Source of the DNA: CAZNKU01 sp045654805
Lineage (GTDB): Bacteria; Bacillota; Clostridia; Monoglobales; Firm-18
Assembly (NCBI GenBank): GCA_045654805.1
Contig: JAZOOD010000032.1
Location: 1 to 64,000 of the forward strand
Reading direction: 5' to 3'
Length of the DNA stretch: 64,000 bases
This document shows, piece by piece, positions 16,336-24,355 of the stretch. Below the pieces are notes generated by a model that saw only the letters and a list, made by a program, of their open reading frames with translations, made no database searches and had not been told where the DNA came from. Both the position numbers and the translations under genes were made by a program. Within the stretch, counting starts at the first letter, position 1. Each line of letters starts with the position of its first letter.

Positions 16336-17982
16336 TCAACTATACACAACTCTGCCATTTTCGACACAGAATTTTTTATCCATATACTCCTCTGCACCTT
16401 TTTTATGAGATATTAAAATACAGGTTTTATTCTTGATTTTCCTGATATTTTCAAGCATTTTTGCCTCAGTTGAAACATCCAGTGCGGAGGTGGACTCATC
16501 CAGTAAAAGTATTGGAACATCGCGGTACAAAGCCCTTGCAACAGCTAACCTCTGGACCTGTCCCTCCGACAGCCCTACACCATTCTCCCCAATTACTGTG
16601 TCGCAACCGTCCCGAAGCTGTGAAATATCATCCCAAAGCTCTGCTATCCTTAAACATTCCTCTACTTTTTTATCGTCTGTATATTCACCAAAAAACACCA
16701 CGTTATCCCTCACTGTACCGGAAAGCACCATATTGCCCTGAGGTACATAGGAAAACAATCCTCTTAATTCCGCAGACATTTTATGTACATTACCCTTTTC
16801 ATCTGTTAATACGATATCCCCCTTTGAGGGACTATACATTGAAAGCAACAATTTCAACAAAGTACTCTTACCTATGCCCGACGTACCGGATACAAGTATA
16901 AAGTCACCATTATTTATCCTAAAATCAACATTATTTAGTATGTAGTCATCATTATATCCAAAGGAAACGTCTTTAAATTCTATGCTGTTAAAGCTTTTAA
17001 TATTACAATCATCTGGGTTTTCTTCAATATTGCTAACAACATCCATTAGCCGTTCAGCGGATGCAAGCATTTGATAATATTGAGGTATTACCGACGCTAT
17101 TCCTTTAAACGGACTCTGTATTTTACCCACAAGCTGTACCATAGCAATAAGATTACCGTAGGTAATCGTTCCGCAAACTATACCGAAACCACCCCACACC
17201 AACGCAAGAAAGTAGCCTATAGTAAATGCAAAATTAGACGCCAAGCTTGCCATAATGCTATTGTTATTACGCTTTTTCAATGCCTTATAGTTATTTATCT
17301 GTATGCCCTTGGAATGTTCCACAACCCTTTCCTCATTACGGAATGACTTTATTACAATCAAATTCTGAATACATTCCATCATAAAGGAATTACTTTTATC
17401 GCTCCATTTACGGCATTCTAAAGTAAACTTTTTCAGTCTGCGTCCCCATATTACAGCACCGCCGCCTACAATTATGCCTACAAATACACACACAACTGCA
17501 AAAAGGGGCTGTATAATCAAAAGTGCACCAAAGGCTGCACCAATACCTGTCACAAAAGCAACTATACAAGGTACTATACCTATGACCGCACAAATTACAT
17601 TGTCAGCATCTATAGTTATCCTGTTCATAAGTTCACCTGTGTGAAAGGAGGTGGCATATCTGTATTCCATATTTACAACACTTTTAAATATTCTCCTTTG
17701 CATACGAAGGGACTGCTTTGCAACAATATCCGCACTAAGCTTCATATATGTAAAAGAAAACAATAACTGGGCCGCTATTATGATGCCCAACAATATTGTT
17801 GCGGTTTTTAATTCATTATACTTTCCCGCAACTGCAAAATCTATTACATTTTTAGACTGCAAGGCTATAAAAACCGCACACAATGAGTCCAGCATTCCTA
17901 CCAGACATATTGCCAGAATATTCGGTATTAATGGCTTGCTTATACTCCTAATCCATTTGAGGGTAGACTTTTTATCTTTCAA
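16336..17982 (-). CDS. ABC exporter, fused membrane and ATPase domains
   Basis: 548-residue half-transporter of the peptide/lipid/drug exporter class. Residues ~20-300 hold about six membrane helices. The ATPase half has Walker A SGTSGIGKSTLLKL, signature LSEGQVQRLAVARAL, Walker B PILLLDESTSALD and the switch His in ISHKK. There is no N-terminal C39 peptidase domain, so it would not itself cleave leaders. The start was set at a TTG 8 bases after AGAGGAG, one base past the end of the signal-peptidase-like gene; an earlier ATG lies inside that gene. Co-transcription with S26, PqqD and S41 genes suggests it exports the locus product. Confidence 0.88.
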   Translation of the reverse strand: MKDKKSTLKWIRSISKPLIPNILAICLVGMLDSLCAVFIALQSKNVIDFAVAGKYNELKTATILLGIIIAAQLLFSFTYMKLSADIVAKQSLRMQRRIFKSVVNMEYRYATSFHTGELMNRITIDADNVICAVIGIVPCIVAFVTGIGAAFGALLIIQPLFAVVCVFVGIIVGGGAVIWGRRLKKFTLECRKWSDKSNSFMMECIQNLIVIKSFRNEERVVEHSKGIQINNYKALKKRNNNSIMASLASNFAFTIGYFLALVWGGFGIVCGTITYGNLIAMVQLVGKIQSPFKGIASVIPQYYQMLASAERLMDVVSNIEENPDDCNIKSFNSIEFKDVSFGYNDDYILNNVDFRINNGDFILVSGTSGIGKSTLLKLLLSMYSPSKGDIVLTDEKGNVHKMSAELRGLFSYVPQGNMVLSGTVRDNVVFFGEYTDDKKVEECLRIAELWDDISQLRDGCDTVIGENGVGLSEGQVQRLAVARALYRDVPILLLDESTSALDVSTEAKMLENIRKIKNKTCILISHKKGAEEYMDKKFCVENGRVVYS

Positions 17983-17983
17983 G

Positions 17984-18460
17984 TTACTTGCTCCTCTTAA
18001 ACATTTTTTTAATACGATATGCAATTTTAAAAATTGATGGTCTTAACGGTATAAAAAGACACCATACAAAGCTGTAAGCCCTGTACCACATACTATCTGC
18101 TCTAACTTCCCTGCCGTTACGTTCAAAAGAAGTCATTACGGCTATTACATTTTCGTCCCTGACGGGATATTCCACCGCCAACTGATTGTCTCCGCACAGC
18201 TTGTAACCAAGCTTTCCCTTACCTACTACCCTATGCAATACATAATCACCATCATCACGGCGGTACAGTATAACGTCATATTTTCTGACTTTTTCCGCCT
18301 TTCTAACCGTAACTCTTTCAATATTACTACGGAATATGGGGTACATACTGTTACCTACTACGGTGAATTTAACCAATCTCCCCTCCTCCAATACAGGAAG
18401 GGACAACTGAACAATATACTCCATTGAGGCAGTTTTGAAATTACTTACCAAATCAGACAT
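17984..18460 (-). CDS. S24/S26-type signal peptidase-like protein
   Basis: 158 residues. The nucleophile motif VVGNSMYPIFR is followed by YDVILYRRDDGDYVLHRVVG. The position of the catalytic Lys in bacterial signal peptidase I is occupied by His (LHRVV), as in the ER/SipW-type Ser-His dyad. A late hydrophobic stretch (FVWCLFIPL) near residue 130 may be a membrane anchor; there is no N-terminal anchor. It overlaps pqqD by eight bases with AGGAG before its ATG, so the two are tightly coupled. It probably matures the exported product; the substrate is unknown. Confidence 0.8.
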   Translation of the reverse strand: MSDLVSNFKTASMEYIVQLSLPVLEEGRLVKFTVVGNSMYPIFRSNIERVTVRKAEKVRKYDVILYRRDDGDYVLHRVVGKGKLGYKLCGDNQLAVEYPVRDENVIAVMTSFERNGREVRADSMWYRAYSFVWCLFIPLRPSIFKIAYRIKKMFKRSK

Positions 18461-18719
18461 CTATTACTCCTGCTGCCGCAAGCTCGTTAACAAAAATTTT
18501 TACATCCTTCCTCGCGGTATCCTTATCTACGTCATATTCTTTCAAAAGCTCTCTCACTAATTCATCTTCAGTTTTATCCTCTAAAAGCTGAAGCCACAGA
18601 AATGCACTTACCTCATTTAACATTATCATAGAGTTAAAGTCAACAACATTACTCCTTGTAGGTATTACCACATAGTTGTCTGCAATTTCCTTTAGTTCAA
18701 AACCGTCTTTTACTCTCAT
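18453..18719 (-). CDS. PqqD-family RRE (peptide chaperone) protein
   Basis: 88 residues. Shows the family pattern NYVVIPTR, then VVDFNSMIMLNEVSAFLWLQL, then ELLKEYDVDKDTARKDVKIFVNEL: a small winged-helix-like fold. PqqD-like proteins bind leader peptides of ribosomally made, modified peptides and present them to modifying enzymes. There is no radical SAM, cyclase or dehydratase partner in the locus, which is unusual. The nearest candidate leader is the 60-aa peptide with YxxP. GAGGAG precedes the ATG. The family call is firm; the substrate is inference. Confidence 0.88.
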   Translation of the reverse strand: MRVKDGFELKEIADNYVVIPTRSNVVDFNSMIMLNEVSAFLWLQLLEDKTEDELVRELLKEYDVDKDTARKDVKIFVNELAAAGVIDV

Positions 18720-18732
18720 AACAAAACTCCTC

Positions 18733-20178
18733 TTACTTAAGATTTTTAGCTACATCTATTGCTCTTTCAAGTTGCTTGTCGACTTCCACCTTAGAAGCAC
18801 TTAAAATATCATTTATTTTTATCTGTGTAGTAATATCAGCCACTCCGTATGGAAACAATTCAGCCTTTGTTTGGAACGACGTTACAACATCTGCGGTCTT
18901 TATATCATACACATCATTAACCTCTATGTTATATCCCAATGCTTTAAGACGTTCCTTTACCGCATATACATCTTCACCTGTGCTTCCGACCCTAAGAACT
19001 CTTGTAATCTGATAGTGTGTAACCTTGCTCATATCAAAATCCGCAGTTTTGTTAACAACAATGTAATCAGGCTTTAAGCCCACTTTATGTATAGGAGTAT
19101 GGCTTGGTGTAAAATACTCCGCCACAGTCATCCACAGGTAGTGGTCACTCCTTACATGAGTAACATTCTGCATAGTTCCTTTACCGTATGAATTCTGTCC
19201 CACTAAAACCCCTGTTCCGTAATCACGCAATGCACTTGCAACCAATTCCGATGCCGACGCACTGTATTGATTAATTAAAACTACTGCCTTAAATTTACAG
19301 TCAGTTTCATTTGCATAGTAAAAATAATTCATATTATTATAATTATGTTCTTCTGTAATAATCAGTTCGCCGTCGGGAACAAAATAGCTTGCTATTTTAA
19401 TAGCTGCATCAAGATATCCTCCAACATTGTTCCTTAGGTCCAAGATTATTTTGCCGACGCCTTTTTCTTTGAATTCTGCCATTACTGCATCAAAAACTTC
19501 CGCTGCACTGGCATTAAACGAACTAATCTTTACATAACCAATATTTGTTCCGTCTATTATTTCATATGTAATAGGATTAATTTTAATTACCGCTCTTTCA
19601 ATTGTATATGTATACTCCTCACCGTTTCTTAAAACAGTAATATCTACAGTTGTTCCCTCTTCTCCCTTTATAAGCGAAGTAACTTTGTCAAGACCGTAGC
19701 CCTCCACTCTTTCTCCGTTTACTGCAACTACAATATCACCTATCTGCAGTCCGGAATTTTCAGACGGATAACCCTTTATAGCTTCACCCAGAATAACCTT
19801 ATTCTCATCATAAAACACATTAATGCCTATTCCAACATAAACACCGGATACGTCTGTTTTTCTTTCAGCATATTCTTCGGCAGAATAGAACATAGAATTT
19901 TCATCCAAAGCCGTAAACGCACCTTTACCAAATTCCTCCAACAAGTCAGGATGTTCTGTAAGAACCTGTTTTACCGCAGCAGATAAAAGATCTTCTTTTG
20001 TAATATCATATTTATACTCTTTTATAATAAAATCTAAAAGATTATCATAATATTTTGAAACTTTTTCGCCGTCTGTCATATCAAGCGAATTTAAAATCAT
20101 ACCTGCCGCACTTACATTCACAACAGAAAACATCATAATCACGCATAATACAACTGCAAAAATTTTCTTTAGTTTCAC
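18733..20178 (-). CDS. Secreted S41 (CtpA-type) protease with PDZ and peptidoglycan-binding domains
   Basis: 481 residues with a signal peptide ending near VNVSAA. A PDZ domain follows (~residues 85-170; GIGINVFYDE, GLQIGDIVVAVNG), then the S41 protease core with the nucleophile Ser in NQYSASASELVASAL and the Lys in GQNSYGKGTMQ. The C-terminus has a peptidoglycan-binding repeat (STGEDVYAVKERLKALGY). Such proteases process exported proteins at the wall. The start was taken at the GTG eight bases after GGGGG; another GTG nine bases earlier touches that site. It lies between a secreted unknown and pqqD in one operon. Confidence 0.88.
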   Translation of the reverse strand: MKLKKIFAVVLCVIMMFSVVNVSAAGMILNSLDMTDGEKVSKYYDNLLDFIIKEYKYDITKEDLLSAAVKQVLTEHPDLLEEFGKGAFTALDENSMFYSAEEYAERKTDVSGVYVGIGINVFYDENKVILGEAIKGYPSENSGLQIGDIVVAVNGERVEGYGLDKVTSLIKGEEGTTVDITVLRNGEEYTYTIERAVIKINPITYEIIDGTNIGYVKISSFNASAAEVFDAVMAEFKEKGVGKIILDLRNNVGGYLDAAIKIASYFVPDGELIITEEHNYNNMNYFYYANETDCKFKAVVLINQYSASASELVASALRDYGTGVLVGQNSYGKGTMQNVTHVRSDHYLWMTVAEYFTPSHTPIHKVGLKPDYIVVNKTADFDMSKVTHYQITRVLRVGSTGEDVYAVKERLKALGYNIEVNDVYDIKTADVVTSFQTKAELFPYGVADITTQIKINDILSASKVEVDKQLERAIDVAKNLK

Positions 20179-20194
20179 ATCAAACACCCCCCGG

Positions 20195-20905
20195 TTATTT
20201 AGCTATCCCCTTGACAACCACCTTATCACCATAATCATCAGCAAATACATATACGTATTGATCGAGGTTGTCCATTATAAACTTCTCACCAACATCTTTT
20301 TGAGATATGTCAAATGAATAAAATCCATCTCTACTTTCCTTAATCCACTGGTCATATTCCTTTCTGTAAACCTGAGTCACAATAAGTTCATCATCTTCTA
20401 TCCAATACATTTTTACCTTATATAGTGACGGTTGCCTTATATCAACAGCCTCCCATACAAAGACAGCCTGATTATCCTTATTAACCACACAGGTATAAAT
20501 ATCTGTATAGTTAAGCTCCGTCTTTGTAATAAATACGGTATCATTTTTAAACACAATGTTTTTATTGCGCATCAAATCCACCTGAGTACCTGACACAAAC
20601 CTGTGGTTATCATCATTTATATATTTTTTTATAAGACCGTTTATCAATGGTTCATAATCAGTGCCTTTATCGTTAACAAGTCCGTCACGTGCAACAATAA
20701 TATCATTATTTATTGCCGCAGAAATAAGAGTAGGATTACTGATGCTGCGTCTGTTTTGCAGCTTTAAAATTCCCGATGTATCCCCGGTAACTTCTATTTT
20801 AAAATAATCCATAACCTTTATCGCCATCTTTTCAAGACTCGTCGCATTTACGCACATATTCATAACACAAAGACACACTGTCAATATGCAAATTAATTTT
20901 TTCAT
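20195..20905 (-). CDS. Secreted protein of unknown function upstream of the S41 protease
   Basis: 236 residues with a signal peptide (KKLICILTVCLCVMNMCVNA). The mature part is mixed, without membrane helices or motifs I recognise. It alternates charged and aromatic residues in a way that suggests beta strands (YKVKMYWIEDDELIVTQVY). It starts 14 bases after the argS stop with GGAGA before its ATG, so it is probably transcribed with argS. It ends 16 bases before the chosen S41 start. The tight pairing with the protease suggests a partner, inhibitor or substrate, but nothing in the sequence proves this. Confidence 0.65.
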   Translation of the reverse strand: MKKLICILTVCLCVMNMCVNATSLEKMAIKVMDYFKIEVTGDTSGILKLQNRRSISNPTLISAAINNDIIVARDGLVNDKGTDYEPLINGLIKKYINDDNHRFVSGTQVDLMRNKNIVFKNDTVFITKTELNYTDIYTCVVNKDNQAVFVWEAVDIRQPSLYKVKMYWIEDDELIVTQVYRKEYDQWIKESRDGFYSFDISQKDVGEKFIMDNLDQYVYVFADDYGDKVVVKGIAK

Positions 20906-20919
20906 ATATTCTCCGTTAA

Positions 20920-22581
20920 TTACATTTTTTCAGGTGCTTCAACCTTTAAAAGCTCGAGTACATTAGCAAGTGCAATTCTTGCACAGTCAATAAGCTTTAA
21001 TCTTGCGTGCAACAGTTCTTCATCCTCAATGTTAACATGACATTCGTTATAGAACGAATGGAAGGCATTTGCAAGCTCGATAGAATATCTTGTAAGTTTA
21101 GAAGGCTCCAATGTTTCAGCAGAAGCCTTAATTTCGTCAGGAAGTTCTGCAATCTGTCTTAACAGATTAAACTCTTCATCCTTAACCAAAACATTTCTAT
21201 TAATATCCCCAGCTTTTTTAACATCCTTGCCTGATTCTGCCAAAAGGCGGATAATACTGCAAATTCTCGCATGGGCATACTGAACGTAGAAAACAGGGTT
21301 GTTATTAGACTGTTCAACTGCCAAATCAAGGTCAAAATCAAAGTGGCTGCCCGCATTTCTCATATTAAAGAAGAAACGTGCTGCATCTATACCAATTTCC
21401 TCAAGCAAATCATCCAAAGTAATAGCCTTACCTGTGCGTTTGGACATTCTTGCAACTTCACCGCCACGCATAAGACGTACAAGCTGCATCAAAACAACCT
21501 CTAACTTTTCGGAATCAACGCCTGCCGCTTCCATTGCATACTTCATTCTTGCCACGTGGCCGTGATGGTCTGCACCCCAAACGTCAATTACTCTGTCAAA
21601 ACCTCTTGTAATAAATTTATTTCTATGATAAGCAATATCCGCCGCAAAATATGTTGGGATACCGTTTGCACGTACCAACACATCGTCCTTTTCTTCCTCA
21701 TCGGCAGACTTCAGCCATATTGCACCGTCCTTTTCATATGTGTAACCCTTTTCCTTAAGAATTTCCACAGTTTTCATTACTTCTCCGCTTTTATGAAGTT
21801 CACTTTCTTTAAACCACACATCATAATTAACACGATAATCGCCCAATGTCTTTTTCATAAGTTCAACGTTTTTATTAAGCGAATAGTCAACCAAAGCCGC
21901 TTTGCGTTCATCACTTCCGGCATTAACAAACTTATCACCGTTTATTTCTATAAATTCCTTTGCGCGCTGTGTAATATCCGCACCCTGATACCATTCTTCA
22001 TCAAAAGGCACGTCTATACCGCATTCCTGCAGATATCTTGCTTCCAATGAACAAGCAAATTTTTCTACCTGGTTACCTGCATCGTTAAGATAAAATTCAC
22101 GTGTTACATCATATCCTGCAAAGTCTAAAACTGCAGCCATAGAATCACCCAAAGCACCACCCCTTGCATTACCCATATGCATAGGTCCTGTAGGATTCGC
22201 GCTTATAAATTCCACCATAACCTTTTTGCCTTTACCATAATCTATGCTACCATATCTGTCACCCATTTTTTCAACATTATCCATTACATCGTAAAGCCAG
22301 TTTTTGTTAAGATAAAAGTTGATAAATCCCGGGCCTGCCACATCCACTTTTTCAATATAAGTACCGTCGCACTGCATTTTGGAAATTAAGTCCTCTGCAA
22401 TCATACGAGGTGCTTTTTTGGCAATTTTAGTAAGTAACATAGCCGCATTTGTGGAAAAATCACCGTTTGCTTTTTCCCTTGGTGTTTCAACAGAATAACC
22501 CACCAATTCATATCCGTTGTCTACAATTGCTTTATTTACAAGATTGGTTATTTGTTCTCTCACAATTTCCTTAATATTCAT
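20920..22581 (-). CDS. argS: Arginyl-tRNA synthetase
   Basis: 553-residue class I synthetase that charges tRNA-Arg. The ATP-site motif appears as ISANPTGPMHMGNARGG (the HIGH-type signature) near residue 128, and the KMSKS-type loop as ARMSKRTGKAITLDD near residue 350. The C-terminal DALR anticodon-binding helices follow. The length is normal. DUF1934-argS is a common Firmicutes gene pair; here the two are separated by the inverted-repeat element. The start has GGGAG at a slightly long 12-base spacing. Confidence 0.97.
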   Translation of the reverse strand: MNIKEIVREQITNLVNKAIVDNGYELVGYSVETPREKANGDFSTNAAMLLTKIAKKAPRMIAEDLISKMQCDGTYIEKVDVAGPGFINFYLNKNWLYDVMDNVEKMGDRYGSIDYGKGKKVMVEFISANPTGPMHMGNARGGALGDSMAAVLDFAGYDVTREFYLNDAGNQVEKFACSLEARYLQECGIDVPFDEEWYQGADITQRAKEFIEINGDKFVNAGSDERKAALVDYSLNKNVELMKKTLGDYRVNYDVWFKESELHKSGEVMKTVEILKEKGYTYEKDGAIWLKSADEEEKDDVLVRANGIPTYFAADIAYHRNKFITRGFDRVIDVWGADHHGHVARMKYAMEAAGVDSEKLEVVLMQLVRLMRGGEVARMSKRTGKAITLDDLLEEIGIDAARFFFNMRNAGSHFDFDLDLAVEQSNNNPVFYVQYAHARICSIIRLLAESGKDVKKAGDINRNVLVKDEEFNLLRQIAELPDEIKASAETLEPSKLTRYSIELANAFHSFYNECHVNIEDEELLHARLKLIDCARIALANVLELLKVEAPEKM

Positions 22582-22601
22582 AAATTAATGACACTCCCTT
22601 T

Positions 22602-22875
22602 AGCAGTAGCGTTAATGTCCAAACACGTTTTGGGTGCGTATTTTTACGCCGCTGCATTGTTAAAATAATCGCAAATGCGTCAAGCATTAGCTGTGTTTTT
22701 GCCTCACATCGGAACCAAAAATCCGGCACCGAAAATTCTTTAAACCTAAAACAAGACAAATTTGTTGTTTTTTAGACGAAAGGTCGCAGGAATACTTTTG
22801 TATTTCAAGACCGACAACACCAAAAAACAGCTAATTTACTTGTTTTAGGCGTGTTCGGGCACTATCGCTACTGCT
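22602..22875. repeat. 274-bp inverted-repeat element (MITE-like or structured RNA)
   Basis: The ends are 26-bp inverted repeats (22602-22627 and 22850-22875) matching at 22 of 26 positions, each beginning AGCAGTAGCG from outside. Inside is a second pair of arms, CCTAAAACAAG (22745-22755) and CTTGTTTTAGG (22839-22849), plus small hairpins. There is no transposase. The right end covers the last codons of the DUF1934 gene. A short reading frame at 22571-22759 on the minus strand has no ribosome site and runs into argS, so I do not call it. No clear target-site duplication was found. Copy number cannot be judged from this window. Confidence 0.65.
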
Positions 22876-23283
22876 TACCTGCATTCGGAAATCATTTTTT
22901 CCTACCAAATTATTATCTACATCTATACTGTAATCGGCGTATATTTCACCGCCGTTGTCATCAAGTTCAACTGTAACATTCCTTGCCCACACACCTACTG
23001 AAATTGCACCGTACATTGTATCGTAACAACATATATGGTGCTGTCCTTTTTCAAATATAAGTTGTGTGTTGTTGGTACCAAACCTCATCATAGTGACTTT
23101 TTTACCCTGTACTTTTACGGTTGTGGTAGTACCATCCATACCCGTAAGCTGTGATTCTTTATAAGTTATATAATATGAGTCACCTTTTTTATACATGCTA
23201 CCTTCGGTTATAAGCTCTATTTTATCTTTTTCACCGTCATTTTCCTGTGTTCCCACAAGAGATATAATCACATCTTTTTTCAT
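22831..23283 (-). CDS. DUF1934 family beta-barrel protein (YwiB-like), 3' end altered by inverted-repeat element
   Basis: 150 residues. MKKDVIISLVGTQENDGE, YITYKESQLTGMDGTTTT and MRFGTNNTQLIFEKGQ are typical of DUF1934, a calycin-like family of unknown function usually encoded just before argS. The C-terminal ~14 residues (SSDSARTRLKQVN) are encoded by the end of the inverted-repeat element, so the native tail was probably replaced. The body of the domain appears complete, so the protein may still be functional. GGAGG lies 8 bases before the ATG. Confidence 0.82.
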   Translation of the reverse strand: MKKDVIISLVGTQENDGEKDKIELITEGSMYKKGDSYYITYKESQLTGMDGTTTTVKVQGKKVTMMRFGTNNTQLIFEKGQHHICCYDTMYGAISVGVWARNVTVELDDNGGEIYADYSIDVDNNLVGKNDFRMQVSSSDSARTRLKQVN

Positions 23284-23352
23284 ATCTTTTCCTCCGTGAA
23301 ATTAAAAGGCATATAACCAAAGGTAACTGCAAATTAATTTCTTTTTTGTTTA

Positions 23353-23733
23353 TTAAACCAAAGGACTTGGTCTCTGGATAAAGTGCAAAATGTTGCCTTC
23401 AGGGTCTCTGAAGAAGAATGTTCCAATACCTTTGTCGGAAATTTTTAGCGGAGTAACCACTTCAGCACCTGCAGCTAAAAGCTTGTCTGTCATTTCTTCA
23501 ATATTGTCTGTTGTAAGTGCGATATGTCTGATACCGCTTTCTGTTGTAGTGGTACTTCTTGGTTCTGTATCTGCAACACAGATTTCAATCATACTTTTAT
23601 CAGGTGCAGCTACAAAATATGTACCTTTACCGTTGTCATATACGATTTCAAAATCGAATGTTTTGCAGTACCAATCTGCCAAAGCCTTAGTATCTTTCGC
23701 AAAAATACCTACATGCTCAATACCTTTTACCAT
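23353..23733 (-). CDS. VOC/glyoxalase-fold protein
   Basis: 126 residues with two beta-alpha-beta-beta-beta modules of the vicinal oxygen chelate superfamily. GIEHVGIFAKDTKALADWY opens module one, and SGIRHIALTTDNIEEMTDKL opens module two. Probable metal ligands are His6/7, Glu near 50 (MIEICV), His near 70 and a Glu in DPEGNILHFIQRP. It resembles lactoylglutathione lyase-related proteins, but the substrate cannot be assigned. It is monocistronic, with GGAGG before the ATG and a good upstream promoter. Confidence 0.85.
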   Translation of the reverse strand: MVKGIEHVGIFAKDTKALADWYCKTFDFEIVYDNGKGTYFVAAPDKSMIEICVADTEPRSTTTTESGIRHIALTTDNIEEMTDKLLAAGAEVVTPLKISDKGIGTFFFRDPEGNILHFIQRPSPLV

Positions 23734-23773
23734 TTCTCATTACCTCCTTGATGATAATAATATTTCAAATTAC

Positions 23774-23802
23774 ATTGTAACAGATTTTTCGAAATATTTC
23801 AA
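23774..23802 (-). promoter_or_regulatory. Promoter of the VOC-protein gene
   Basis: TTGAAA (complement of 23797-23802), 17 bases, TACAAT (complement of 23774-23779). Confidence 0.65.
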
Positions 23803-23820
23803 TATAAATATTAAGGAAAT

Positions 23821-24276
23821 TTATTTTCCGTCTATTGCCTTCAAAAGAGCTCTGCAACCCTTAACCACATCTCTGTACGTATCTTCAAAATTACCCGTGT
23901 ACCATGGGTCAGCAACGTCACTGTCCAAACCCGTGAATTTCAGTAACTTGCACACCTTTCCCTGGCTGTCATCTCCTAAAATACGTAATGCATTACGTAC
24001 ATTTGCATTATCCATACATATAAGATAGTCATACTTATCATAATCTGACCTTTCAAGATGAACCGCACTCTTACCCTTACTGGATATTCCAAGTCGGTCA
24101 AGAACGGCTTTTGTTCCGTAATGTACAGGATTTCCAATTTCTTCATAGCTGGTTGCAGAGGATGCTATGTAAAATTCTTCAGCCCTGCCCTGCTTTTCCA
24201 CCATATCCTTTAGTATAAATTCTGCCATAGGGCTACGACATATATTGCCGTGACATATAAACATTATCCTTACCAT
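23821..24276 (-). CDS. Low-molecular-weight protein-tyrosine phosphatase
   Basis: 151 residues. The catalytic loop FICHGNICRSPMAEF (C-x5-R) sits at the N-terminus, and the general-acid Asp is in DVADPWYTGNFEDTY near residue 120; both are intact. Enzymes of this family dephosphorylate tyrosine on proteins and, in bacteria, often act on bacterial tyrosine kinases or arginine phosphates. The start was set at the ATG 7 bases after AGAGGTG rather than an ATG 27 bases upstream. It is divergent from the radical SAM gene across a 79-base gap. Confidence 0.9.
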   Translation of the reverse strand: MVRIMFICHGNICRSPMAEFILKDMVEKQGRAEEFYIASSATSYEEIGNPVHYGTKAVLDRLGISSKGKSAVHLERSDYDKYDYLICMDNANVRNALRILGDDSQGKVCKLLKFTGLDSDVADPWYTGNFEDTYRDVVKGCRALLKAIDGK

Positions 24277-24355
24277 ATTTTCACCTCTGCTATATAATAT
24301 CATATTATTTTACAAATTTCAATTTGTATGTTATTATATCATAGAGGTGATAATT

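Noticed and set aside
13608..18719. Complete lasso-peptide biosynthetic cluster
   Set aside because: There is a PqqD-like protein and a YxxP peptide, but no asparagine-synthetase-like cyclase and no transglutaminase-type B2 protease in the locus.
22571..22759. 62-residue reading frame inside the inverted-repeat element
   Set aside because: No ribosome site, overlaps argS, and its codons coincide with the hairpin arms; likely chance.
22601..22877. TA target-site duplication proving an IS630/mariner-type MITE
   Set aside because: The left flank ends TT before AGCAG and the right flank starts TA after CTGCT; no convincing duplicated dinucleotide.
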